Positions 24,044 through 34,406 of a DNA stretch of 64,000 nt are shown here, in pieces. The position numbers were made by a program, and so were the translations under genes. The notes below the pieces were generated by a model. It had not been told where the DNA came from. It ran no database searches and saw nothing but the letters and a program-made list of their open reading frames with translations. Numbering within the stretch: the first letter of the stretch is position 1; every line of letters starts with the position of its first letter. This DNA is from Blasia pusilla. Its lineage: Eukaryota; Marchantiophyta; Marchantiopsida; Blasiales. The stretch spans positions 42,656,001 to 42,720,000 of the forward strand of contig CM114271.1 in the NCBI GenBank assembly GCA_050084515.1, written 5' to 3'.

Positions 24044-24560
24044 TGTCAAAAACAAAACCCCACGATTCACACTTCGTCGATCACTTCTACGCAAACCAAA
24101 ATCTGAAATCCTCGCATTCTCCCCTCTTAGATCCCGCCCACCGCACTGCACCACTCCAAATTCGCCCGTTCCGCTGCGCTCACTCCACATCAAACGCAGC
24201 AAGAATACTCAATCACTTCCTCCCTGCTGCACCTCCACGCCGGTTTCGACAACTCACCATAGCGATTCCAGTCCTGGCCTTTGCGAAGCTGATTGCAGTG
24301 CTGTGGATCCAACAAACAACTGTGCCTCCTCTGCACTTCAATCGCATTCCCCCACGATTCTCACACCACGCAACCTTAACATTGCGACCGACTCTGCCAT
24401 CTATCTATAAAGCCCTAAACCTTCTTCAAAGGTTTTCTCTTTTCACCACGTCTTGCACTCACGTCTCTGCTCGTGGTTCCGGACGACCTCAAATTTGACG
24501 GCACCTCTATCTTAGACGTGTCTAACTGCGGCGATCGCCTTTGAGTAAGGAAACCCGAGG
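24044..24560 (-). promoter_or_regulatory. LeuRS 5' UTR and promoter region
   Basis: The sequence upstream of the LeuRS start is richer in C/G than the surrounding intergenic DNA. It contains a CCCTAAA element at 24413-24419, the core of the plant telo-box that is common in promoters of translation-machinery genes. No TATA box is evident at a fixed distance. The start codon itself sits in an acceptor-like context (GACAATGCAG|GAG), so an upstream non-coding or coding exon is possible. Confidence 0.4.
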
Positions 24561-25566
24561 GTGCTTATTAGGGCGTGTCATTCATTGGCCGGATACGTAA
24601 AGAGCATTTACATTATGCGTAGCCGCGTCTCTCCCTGGCTTACATGGCGCTTGCCCATGACCTTCGGATACTTGATTTTTTGGGTCCTTCTCTTTTTGTT
24701 TTCTTATGGGTTTTTCATCATGCTTATGAATTCAATCCTTTTCATCATGCATATTTATCGTAGGTACATCTTCCTAGGGACGGAAACTGTTGGAAATATG
24801 CGGTACAGACCGCGCATTTATTAGGATCAGATCCCATACATGCATGGGATCCGGCCCTAATGGGTCGCCCATTTTTCTAAGTTCATTACGCGGAAATGGC
24901 ATAGATTTAGTTGATAATGGAAAGGAGTTACGAAAGTTCGGTTTGCTTTGCTACATTGCTTAGTGGAAAACTAGGGTGCAGCGCTTTGAGAAGGGTGGAA
25001 GAGAAATTAATTAGTTAACACGTGTGGAGGACATGTGGATAGCCGAGATTGAGAGAAACAAAAGCGGAGAGTGTCTAAGGGGCGTAACTACTTTTGGCGT
25101 AGAAATAAGGTCGTCACTACCTTTGTGTTGTCCATGGGATCAAGCTCTAAGTGTCTCTGTTCCGGATACTTGGGCGCCTTATGTAGCAAGCAAAATTTTT
25201 GACCGTCTTTTGAGTGTCTTGACCATGAAATACTAACAACCTCCATTTAAGTCTTAGAAAATTCAATATTTTAGATTCCATACTTTCCTACGCGCATGTG
25301 AGTTGAATAAACTAATAGCGGGCTTGGATGTCCAACCATAAGACACATGTGTCCACCTCCGACCATACCTCGCACCAGCGGCCAAAATTTGACCCTATAC
25401 AAAAACTAAAGATTCGGACATCAGACCCTACAATTTTATTTTTTAGATGCCATACTTATGCAAATATATAAATGACACCAATTCTATGAATTGCATTGTA
25501 GCTACATTATTGACCTATTGAGTATTAAACCCCTCAAACGAACTGTCCACTTGGAACGACTTTCCC
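24561..25566. other. Gene-free spacer with short palindromes
   Basis: No coding region is supported. A 22-bp near-palindrome, GATCCCAT...ATGGGATC, lies at 24830-24851, next to a GCGGT/ACCGC inverted motif at 24801-24814. Confidence 0.45.
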
Positions 25567-25978
25567 TTCCTTAGGGTTTCAATAGTTCACTTTAGAACTC
25601 TAGATTCCTTGCAAGCCCTCCTAGAGATATTGGAATGCCTTCCAAAAACTTGTGAAGTCAAGGTTGGAACTCAATAACATCACATCAACAAACATCTAAC
25701 TACTAGATGTGATATTAATAACACGCCTAGAATAACCTACTTTGGCTTCAAGGGATAAAAACACAATATCATTGAAGACTATATGAAAAAATATCCATTT
25801 AGAATATCCTTAATGACCAAGCTCTAGAGCTTCGTCATTAAGGGTTATATGGGATAAAGTTGATGAAGATACCTTCACAAACCTCGACTTCACAAGTTTT
25901 TGGAAAGCATTCCAACATCTCTAGAAGGGCTTGCACGGAATCCAAAGTTTTGAAGTAAACCATTGAAACCCTAAGGAA
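25567..25978. repeat. Large inverted repeat (foldback-like), 99-bp arms
   Basis: Arm 1 (25567-25665) and arm 2 (25880-25978) are reverse complements with only scattered mismatches; the TTCCTTAGGGTTTCAAT start of arm 1 pairs with the end of arm 2, and CCAAAAACTTGTGAAGTC with GACTTCACAAGTTTTTGG. The 214-bp spacer contains a 36-bp palindrome at 25808-25843. A diverged direct copy of part of arm 2 follows at about 26032-26095. It could be a foldback element or a hairpin RNA source; no ORF is present. Confidence 0.85.
25808..25843. repeat. 36-bp palindrome
   Basis: Eighteen-base arms CCTTAATGACCAAGCTCT and AGAGCTTCGTCATTAAGG pair with a single mismatch and no loop. It lies inside the spacer of the 99-bp inverted repeat. 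Confidence 0.9.
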
Positions 25979-26095
25979 GTAAAATTCGTTCAAAGTGCAC
26001 GCTTCGATAAAACTATCCTACATAATATGGGAGATAAAGTTGATGAAGGTATCTCGAATTCACAAGTTTCTAGATGACATTCCAACATCTCAAAG

Positions 26096-26934
26096 TTGAT
26101 GAAGGATTTTATCTCCCTTATTCTATGTAGGATAAATTTTCCAGAGCTAAAGGAGTGGGCTTCATTACTCGCCTTCACAAGTGGATAAAAATGTTATTTT
26201 GTGACTTTGCTTTTTTGAATTCAATATATCTCACGAGTTTTCTCTATGTTGCTACTTTGAATCCAAATCTCTCTTGAGTTGTGTGTGGTTTTGCTTTAAG
26301 GGAGAATCCTAATTGGAGATATTTGCATGATGGCACCAAGTGGATATGCTTGGTTTCCAACTGCATGTTCTTGCCAAAAACAAGACAAAGTGTAACCAAC
26401 ACAAAGCATCCAAACCTACAACAATACTACTTAGTTCCATTGGAGCATGCAAGTAGGCCTTCTATGGATCCTAAAAAGGGCCATAATCACTCTTTGGTGA
26501 TTCCCAAAGAGTGAAAGAGCTTTTGAGGAAAGTTGGTGATGGAACTAAGTTAAAGGAAAAAATGAGAAGGGAGAAATTATATCGATTGCGCCAATTTCAG
26601 TCATAGAGATGGTCATCAATTAAAGATTGATTTAGGATCCCTCACTTGGGAGAGAAGCCATACTTGTCTTTTTTATGGATTGTGATCTCCAATCATGTTT
26701 TGACATATATGATTGGGAAGAGCTCTTAGATAGCAAAAAGTGTTGGCATTGTCTTGTGAAAGTTCATAAGTGCCAAATAAGCAATTCCATGATAGAGATT
26801 GTTGTGTTGGGGTGCGTACCTACCATAGAGAGAGCTAGTGAGCCTAGGTCTACAAATTTGCTTCTGAGGGGCAAGCAATATTTCGTGCACCTCGACTTGA
26901 TGAAGAAACTATGGAGAGTGGTGGAGAAGAAAAG
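26096..26934. other. Gene-free interval next to the gypsy element
   Basis: An ORF at 26675-27232 (185 codons) runs from here into the LTR, but it has no recognised domain and its second half is LTR sequence, so I do not call it a gene. Nothing else is recognised. Confidence 0.4.
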
Positions 26935-27590
26935 TGTTGTGCGCATACACATCGCTGTCATCGAACACACACACAAACACGCACGATCCCCTGCTAACTC
27001 ATGGCATCCAAACAACAAGACAAGAAGGATCAAAATATCTCCAATTAAAATAAGATCCAATCTCTCTCACAACACCATAGTTCTCACATATGTGCACGCT
27101 CACATGTCTCTCTCAATGTCAAACCAAACCCACTCTTCTAATGAGAGGCTTGGATTACACACACAAGGAAAGCAAGACCATAGCTTCGTCTCCTCATGCC
27201 AAGAGGTTCAACAAAGAGAGAATGAGCTCTGAACCTCTCTCTCCTTGAGGTATACCTCTCCCCTCTTCCAAACTCTCTCCATGGTAACCTATGCTCCCAA
27301 GTCACCTCCTTGGCTCTTGATGTAGGACGTCAAGGGCCACTTACCAAAAATATAAAGTTGATCATATACTCAAAATGGTACTTACCTAAAATAGTTAGTT
27401 CCTCAATATGGCTCCAAATGAGCTGAAACGAAGGGGAAATCTGCTCTCAGGTTTCCCCGGGCCTAAGTAGGTCATCCTCAACCTACTGAGTCTGTCCTCC
27501 TATACTCACAAAGGTGCTTTACTGGATCTCACTGATCTATCTCAAAAGACGTGAAAGTTGTCGTACGCATACACATCGCTACACAACATA
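26935..27590 (-). repeat. 3' LTR of the gypsy element
   Basis: The body 27046-27558 aligns closely with 36118-36626, including GTTCTCACATATGTGCAC, CATAGCTTCG and TTTCCCCGGGCCTAAGTAGG blocks. The edge sequence TGT-GT-CGCATACACATCGCT occurs at both ends of the LTR (26935 and 27559). Confidence 0.75.
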
Positions 27591-27686
27591 CTTCGCTGTC
27601 ACCCAACACACACACAAACCTGCACGATCCCATGTTAACTCATGGCATCCAAACAACGAGACAAGAAGTACCAAAATATCTCCAAT
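27559..27686 (-). repeat. Duplicated LTR end
   Basis: About 128 bp repeat the LTR edge at 26935-27045: the CGCATACACATCGCT start, an ACACACACAAAC run, CATGGCATCCAAACAAC and ATATCTCCAAT. The arrangement looks like an LTR followed by the beginning of a second LTR, as from recombination between LTRs or a nested insertion. Confidence 0.7.
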
Positions 27687-27857
27687 CGGCCTCCTAGCTG
27701 GTGGTTAGGTCCCTCTAACTCCAGATAGCCATCTATCCCTACCTACCATAACATACATCTCTCGGACGCTAAGAGCAAGAAGGTCATGTGCTCATGTGGC
27801 CCCATCATTATTTGCCTTCTTGTCATCTATGTCGCCGACACAAGTCGGAATGTAGAA

Positions 27858-28223
27858 CTACCTACTATATGTACATCTGGGACACATCCATCGTCCCTGA
27901 GGAACCCTACTGAGAGGTGGCGTCAAACATGCCATATGCCATCCTCTGGAACACGCATCACAAAATAGTATAGTGGTTGCACCATGGGCGGAACCACACA
28001 ACATACATCGCGAGCCTACAGGAACTATTGCTAAGATCAGATCAACTGTATTGTCAATGTTCGGAAGATGACATGGCGCATAGTTACGCACATGGTCCTT
28101 CCAAACCATACCATCGTATCCCTCCAATAAGAGAACATCGGATGGCAAAACCTCACGCACTCTCAAGATGGTGCGCCTTGCAATTACATCCAACGTCGTG
28201 GGTGCCGTCTGCTGTAAGTACAC
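27858..28223 (-). pseudogene. Gypsy integrase C-terminal tail with PHD finger
   Basis: A 121-codon open stretch. Residues 1-70 belong to the integrase C-terminal region (for example WKDHVRNYAPCHLPN). Residues 73-117 form a C4HC3 PHD finger: C73, C76, C88, C91, H96, C99, C114 and C117, with the conserved tryptophan W112 two residues before C114. Genomic span of the finger is 27873-28007. PHD fingers typically bind histone H3 tails, so a role in target-site choice, as with chromodomains of chromoviruses, is a reasonable inference. The finger itself is intact although the element around it is broken. Confidence 0.85.
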
Positions 28224-28419
28224 ATACTCTGCTTGATGAATCCTCCGGATAGGAGGTCAATAATCACCTCCCCGAATAGTCGCATACCTCAACGTATCCC
28301 GATGTTGCGCAATCGCCATGGGCATCACTCTCTGAAACAATTCAGCCCTCTAAGAACATGCTCGCATCCATATATCAGGGTCATCAAGGTTCAACATCTT
28401 GATGAATGGCCAGAAGTAA

Positions 28420-29684
28420 TTCGGGCTCTCAACCATAAAGTAACAAGTACGGTGAGAAAGACGCTAAGGATGTCTGCCTGCTGAATCTGTATCCCATCGC
28501 CAACCATAGTAACTGAAGGTCTCAATCTCCTAGGTGACCTCTCTACAAGCCATACTTGCATAGTCTTCTCTTCACCGTCTACACAACCTGCTCTGCTAGT
28601 CCATCCGCCTCAGGAAGATCTCGCAAAGTAGTGCGGTGGTCAATCAGTGCCTGATCATACCAGGCCTGAAACTCCACACGGAACTCTGTACCATGGTCTG
28701 TCAACACCTCAGTCGGTGCGCCCTAATGACTCAGCACTGGATCTAGGAAGGCATACGCTACTCCCTCACTCGCTTTGTCAGGCAGTGCAACCAACTCTAT
28801 CCACTTTGAGGAGAGCTTGACCATCACCAACACATAACGACTATGGCGCTCCGTCAAAGCCAAAGGTCCTCCAAAATCCAACTCCATCTATAACCTAAAT
28901 CCATGATCGAAAATGGATGCAACGGTGGAGTCGGAGCATTGAGCGATGCTTGGACTCGATCACACACCATGCATCTGGCAACAAGCTGTTGAACGTTAGT
29001 CAGCATGCCTCCCTACCAATATTGAATTTGGAGCAAGCTGTATGTCCGCTTCACTCCAAAATGACCCAACTTCTCGTGGGCATGACACACCAAACGTGCT
29101 CTCTGCGAAGGATGAGGCACTACACGCACTCTACCATCTTCCCACACTCGCAACACATGTGTGCCCTCCCACCGGAACCGTCTGGCTCGCTGTAGCATCC
29201 GATCCCGCTCTCTTCCACCCAATGTGCTCCCGACGGTGCCAGTAGGCAGGTACCCCAAGACCACTCCATCGTTATGAATGTCTCGGCCACTTGTCGTCTC
29301 CTCACCGGCCTCTGGATCTAAGGACTCTCCATCAGACCTCGCCATCGAAGTCTCAACAATCTGGCTCTCTATAGCCAACAAGCCCAAATAGGCTGACGCA
29401 TGCCATTCTAGCACCAGCTCCTCATCACTCTCACCATGCCAACGAGCTCCAATCGCATCTCGTTGACTCGGGCATGGGTTACGGCTCAAACCATTTGCAT
29501 CCTGGTTGAGCAGCCCATATCTATGCACCACTTGGAAGTCATACTCGTGCAACAAAAGAGCCCACCTCACAAGCTTCCCTATAAGCTTATCGGACTCCAT
29601 CAACCACTTATGTGGCTGATGATCAATAATGATGGTAAAGGGATTGCATAATAGATAACATCTGAAATGTGCGACAACCCACAC
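28420..29684 (-). pseudogene. Gypsy RNase H end and integrase, broken
   Basis: The 223-codon ORF at 29013-29684 begins with RNase H-type sequence (FTIIIDHQPHKWL, then DANGLSRNP) and ends in the integrase zinc-binding histidines (HAHEKLGHFG). After a stop at 29013-29015 the CMVC cysteine pair follows. A frame change near 28888 leads into the integrase core, where the D-D-E residues are visible in ELDFGGP, LTDHGTEF and EADGLAEQVV, with stops between them. All zinc and metal ligands seem present, so inactivation is by stops and shifts. Confidence 0.8.
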
Positions 29685-29984
29685 TTAACCCAAGCACTCA
29701 CCCTCATACGAGCTATACTTCGCCTCTACAGCGTTGTTCGAGCGACTAGCGTAAGCCACCATAAACTCTCTACCATCATCGTAATGCGGGGTGAGCACGG
29801 CTCCAAGCCCAACATGCTCCAATCAATATGCAATCTCGTATGCAACTAGCAAGGACGCCCCCTGATCAGTCTCCTCAATATGGGCGCAGACCTCAATTTG
29901 TCCTTGAGCATTTGAAATGCTCTCTCTTGCTCATCCCCCTTGTGCTATTCTTGATCCACCTTGGTCATCAAGGTTAGCAGCTTC

Positions 29985-30860
29985 GCAATCCAACTGAAAC
30001 CCTTGACATATTGTCGATAGAATTTCACCAATCCATGAATGCACGAACTTGACTCACATCTATAGGGCGTGGAATGCGTGAAATAGCCTCTACCTTCGTC
30101 TGTTGCATACCAAGGCCCCCTGGGTACATCGTATGATCCAAGTACTCAATTTGGTCGTAGAAGAACTTGCACTTTCCTAGATGTAGCTTCTGCCCATGTA
30201 ACCGCAATCATCGAAATATCTCCTCTAGATGTCGCTCATGCTCCTCAACTGTGGCGCTAAAGACTACGATGTCATCAATATAACACTTAGCAAAATCAAG
30301 ACCTGCCAAGATCCTATCCATGACCCTCTAAAACTGAGCCGGGACATTCTTTAACCTGAATGGTAAGAAACGCCACTAGTACAAGCAATCCTTCCCGTGA
30401 GGATCGATGCCCCAAAATGCCGTCTTCTGCCTATCCTCCAATCTGATTGGCAGCTGATAGTATCCGGATAGCAAATCCAATGAACTTAAGAACTTTGCAT
30501 GCCCAATCCCATCAAAGATCTCTTTAGGGGTGGGCATGGCATACCTATCGGACTTCATCTGTCGATTGATAGGTCAGTAGTCTCCACACATCCGCCTATC
30601 CGTCCAGTTGCCATGCACATTCTTCTTGACGGGCATGACAATGGCAGATGCATACTCTCCATGCGACATCTCCACTAATCCTGCTCCAACCAAGTTCTGG
30701 CTCCTACTCTAAATCAGAGCCCTCTCCATGTCACTGTACCTGTAGGGTCGTCGGAAGATTGGTGTGTCACCCGACAACTCAATGCGGATCCCTAGACCCT
30801 TCAGCGTACCCAAATTATGCATACAAAAGGCAAAATATCTCATATAACTCCTAAGGAACT
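29985..30860 (-). pseudogene. Gypsy reverse transcriptase, broken
   Basis: The reading frame shared with the protease gives RVT_1 motifs in order: the PVKKN block, DRYAMPTPKEIFDGIGHAKF, SSLDLLSGYYQLPI with the first catalytic aspartate, TAFWGIDPHG, and the YIDD box at about 30271-30282. Downstream are KCKFF and an IDVSQVRAF block that joins the RNase H. Several in-frame stops interrupt it (for example after KDCLY near 30376). The catalytic YIDD is preserved. Confidence 0.85.
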
Positions 30861-30966
30861 AGTGTATCCGATGCCGCTCTTCTCCTGTCAACTTAGGGCC
30901 CATATTTGGCTCCCAAGTCTCCATCGTGACTACGGTAGGACTCTTCGGCATGGATGTCGGTGGTTG

Positions 30967-32052
30967 TTATGGTGCAACCCCATCTTGGACAATAGAATTA
31001 TCATCTCCACGTGCAGTACCCGGAACCACGCTCGATGTTGTGGCTATCATCTCCTCGCGTACCTCCAAAATATCCCAAGAAGTCCAAGGGTGTCTCTCCT
31101 GATCATCCCTAGTGTGTTGATCTCCTGGGGTCTCGCCTACACCCACTGCCTCAACCGTGTCGGTAGGCATGGGGCTCACCAACGCAACTTTTATGATCTG
31201 TCGCATCCTCAAACGACATTGCTCAGCTACTCCTAAGTTGAAAATCCATGTCAAGCAGTTTAGGTCCATCGCCTTATCCAAGACATGACGTCGTGATGCC
31301 TCTTATAGTGACGGTACTGCCGTCACTCCTGTGGGGAATCCCATCGCTCGCTCTCGCTCATCGGCGTTGGGTTCCACCAACCTCTCTACATGGTCATCCC
31401 AAACCAAGCCAAGTTCGGCCTCCTTGAATGCATACGAAGCAGGAAAACTCACCAATGTGGGAAAGGCTGCTCGTGGAATGCCAATCTTGTTGACCACAGT
31501 CAACGGCGGTCGATCATCGTGCCTCATCGCCTATGATCGACGACCCGGATCCAATATAGAATCCACCAACAAATCGGACAGACGCTCCACTCTCGCATAA
31601 GCCCTCCGCAAAACCTTGTGTGGTGCCAAGTTGGTCCACCAAAGACGCCCGCGGTGTGCTCTAGAACCTACACTCGCCGCATCTAACAACATTGTTGGGC
31701 TGATCCATGCGCACAGCAGATGTATACTCGTCACCACGCGGGACCTTGAATCGCCCAAAATTGGCACATTCTCCAAAATGTATGCTAGAGAACGAGGTCA
31801 ATGCTCCTGTAAATGTCCCAAGATCCGCATCATCTCCCAAAACAACCTAGATCAAGTGTCAGCTAACTCACTACCTCGTCGAGCACTCATAGAAATATCA
31901 AGAATGGGAGTATCCTCTGCATGGACATGTCCCTCAATCAAATCACTAGGCCAAGTGATGGCACTACTTAATGCTACTAAGGTTGCCATCTGGCCGTTAC
32001 TCGATCGCTGCACTTGTGAATCGAACGGGTAATGAGCTAAGGCACCCATCAC
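30967..32052 (-). pseudogene. C5-cytosine methyltransferase-like segment in gypsy pol
   Basis: In the same frame as the protease upstream and the RT downstream, this segment shows methyltransferase signatures in the expected order. ENVP (motif VI) is at 31762-31773, GSRAHRGRLWWTN (motif VIII, QxRxR-like) at 31630-31668, VEPNADERERAMGF (motif IX-like) at about 31335-31378, and AMDLN (like motif X) at 31259-31273. The PC-containing catalytic loop (motif IV) is not visible in its expected place before ENVP, and the AdoMet motif I is not recognised. Stops at 31852, 31531, 31303 and 30967 break it. It could be a decayed DNA methyltransferase captured by an ancestor, or a domain long used by this lineage for something else. 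Confidence 0.65.
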
Positions 32053-32097
32053 CTGACTACCATCCTGGTCTGTAGGACACTGACTCCTCCCTGTAAT

Positions 32098-32421
32098 CTA
32101 GGGAAAACCCCATCCGATATAACACTGCTCCACCAACCAAGCGTCGTAGGACTTTGCATCAGTCACTATTGCCTTGGCTCGCATCACGGACTCATCTGTA
32201 GGATGTCCCGGGCGAATCCTTACCACGACCTCATGTCGGGTGATATACTGTGTAGTATTCGCTCCACCCAAGGACGTATGTATCCGGAATGGACAACGCT
32301 CCACATCAGCTATCATCAAGCCCAATCCTTTGAATGACGCTTTCCCCAACATTAAGGGTTGCGCTCCTGAATCCAACAAGACGCGTTGCCGACTAAAAGC
32401 TCTACCTCCGGGACTCACCAA
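32098..32421 (-). pseudogene. Gypsy aspartic protease
   Basis: A 107-codon stretch with the retropepsin active-site motif VLLDSGAQPLMLGK near its start, followed by a region of family-typical length ending before a stop at 32098. It would cut the element's polyprotein. It lies just after the gag frame and in the pol frame. Confidence 0.75.
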
Positions 32422-32717
32422 CTAGAGGCCATGGACCGCTCTATTGCGGGTCTAGCGGGCATGAGCACCATCCTAGCACTCGCAGCCTGCCATGAATCTG
32501 ACGTGGATGGCCCAAGCATCCGCTCCAAGGGCAGGTCCATCACCTCCTCTGCAATTAACTTTGAACGTGATGCAAGAACTCCAACTCCACGCTCACATAG
32601 CGTAGCGTCCAGCCGAAAAACCTTGGCGGACGTGCCTCCCAACGCCATAACATCAGAAGCCGGAAATAAAAGAGTGCGGTACACAACGGTGGCTGCCCCC
32701 AACAATGTGCTCGACAC
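32415..32717 (-). pseudogene. Linker between gag and protease
   Basis: A 100-codon open stretch in the gag frame, ending where the protease frame begins. It is rich in Ala, Ser, Leu and Met, and no domain is recognised. The position suggests it is the C-terminal end of gag or a spacer region of the polyprotein. Confidence 0.4.
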
Positions 32718-33232
32718 ATGCCCCTCCTAAGCATTAGCAATAGGAGTCATCAAACTCATTTCTCCCATCGCCCTCTGTGCCTACACACCAACAACATCAC
32801 CAACTCACCAGGAATTCTGATCAGGACCCATCGATGGGTTCCTCATCGCCTCGGAAAACGTGAAAGATTGAGGAAGCTTGGTCTGCTTCCTGGTGGATCC
32901 AACTCTGCGGTTGATCCACGCATCACAACTACGGCGGCCTCCATCTAGGCAGCCCCGCACATCCAACCACGATCCTCCATATCTCTGGCTTCTCCATATA
33001 ATGTCAATGCCACGGATTTGACATTGGGAAACCTCAATGCCATAGCGGCAATTTTTTCATGTAGCTGTTGTTTCTAAGCAGCCATCCCAGCCTCATGCGC
33101 GGCATCTCCCTCGACACATCTAGGTGGTAGGACTCTACCTCCTCCACGGCCAGCTCCACCACCTTGTCGGGCAACCCCCAACGCAACCTTCTACTACACA
33201 ATCTCTAGGCCCACTTGGACCGGCTAGTCCCT

Positions 33233-34406
33233 CTAATGCCCTCTTTGGCCCTCGGTCCGAACGTAACTCAGGGTGTAAACTGAAACACCAAACGACTGTA
33301 TGACCATACCTCTGACATTAGTCACACTAATAACCTCGTGGTGCAACAACATCACCTCCTCCATGTTAAGACACACGTCCATGACCTTGACGAGTGCAAA
33401 CATGCTTATGATGGGCTCCACAACATGACCAACAAGTAATCATAGGCGGCTGCTACTGAGTCGTATATGAAGGCGCAGGTCTCTGTGGCACCGCCTCTTG
33501 GTATCCTCCTTGAGCTCGTGGTGCCATAGTCAACCTATCTCGGAGTCCATGTTGCTGCACTCGTGGAGCAGACAATCGTGATTGCTCTTGCTCAGAACCC
33601 ATCGTGGCAACACTCTCCTCCGCCATGTTGCACTCAATATTCTCGGCGGTCCTAAAAACATCTCTCAACGTAGGGGAGGTGTTCATAAGAAGCACCCCCT
33701 CCCGTACACGTGTCCGCAAGGTCCGGTCCAGCATCGCGTACCATGACTGGATAGCCTTAGCCTTTGTCACACCCTAAGTGACGTTGATCAACCGGAGCAA
33801 GCGAGTGTAAGCCTCACACAAACTCTCACGTGCGCCTCTAGAATTTGTGGATGCTCCGGAACTTCTCCGTCTTTACCCCTTGGTAGCCCTCAACTCAGCG
33901 AAGAACTCAACCACGGAGTTGAACATGGGACGAACCCGACTAGACGGTGCAACTGATCCAGTGCAAGTGACCCCTCCTAAAACATCACTAGTGAAAGAGG
34001 AAGTAGCCTCTCTTGACTCCTCCTCCTCATCTTGGAACGGCTCTGTCCATGACACATAGTGTGGGTCATAGTAGAGTCGCCATGCCTCAATCTCTTGGGC
34101 ATATCTATGGGAGAACTCATGATAATCGTCCATGGGCGCCCCCTCTAAATATTGGAACATACCGTTCTATGTTGTAAACGGGTTGAACTCTCTAGAGTTC
34201 CTAGCCCATTGTGAGTCACACATAAACTCCGTAATGAAGTCATGTAGCTCTATGATGCCTATAGCATCCAAAAACCTACGCGGTCCTCTAACCCGGTCAT
34301 GCTTCTCGTACGCCCAATTGGTAGGATCACTCAATGTGTACGGTGGATCACTAACACACTCCTCTACACGCTCACCTTGTCTGAAGATGACATAGAAGAA
34401 GATCAA
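33233..34406 (-). pseudogene. Gypsy gag with zinc knuckle, broken
   Basis: Fragments in one frame (34167-34406, 33873-34160 and 33453-33770) include DDYHEFSHRYAQEIEAW and a gag-like helical stretch AIQSWYAMLDRTLRTRVREG. At 33285-33326 a CCHC zinc knuckle can be read (CxxC, GHTVVWC), but a stop codon lies between its first two cysteines and another just before it. This is the capsid/nucleocapsid part of the element; it is not translatable. Confidence 0.7.

Noticed and set aside
24044-24202. In-frame extension upstream of the LeuRS ATG as an organellar targeting peptide
   Set aside because: The extension has no upstream ATG close by and would start at a non-ATG codon. The ATG at 24043 gives the usual N-terminal length for cytosolic LeuRS.
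24043-24498. Divergent + strand ORF of 151 codons
   Set aside because: It lies antisense to the LeuRS 5' region, has no domain, and its composition is that expected for GC-rich leader DNA.
26675-27232. 185-codon ORF as a host gene
   Set aside because: Its second half is LTR sequence and the first half has no recognised domain.
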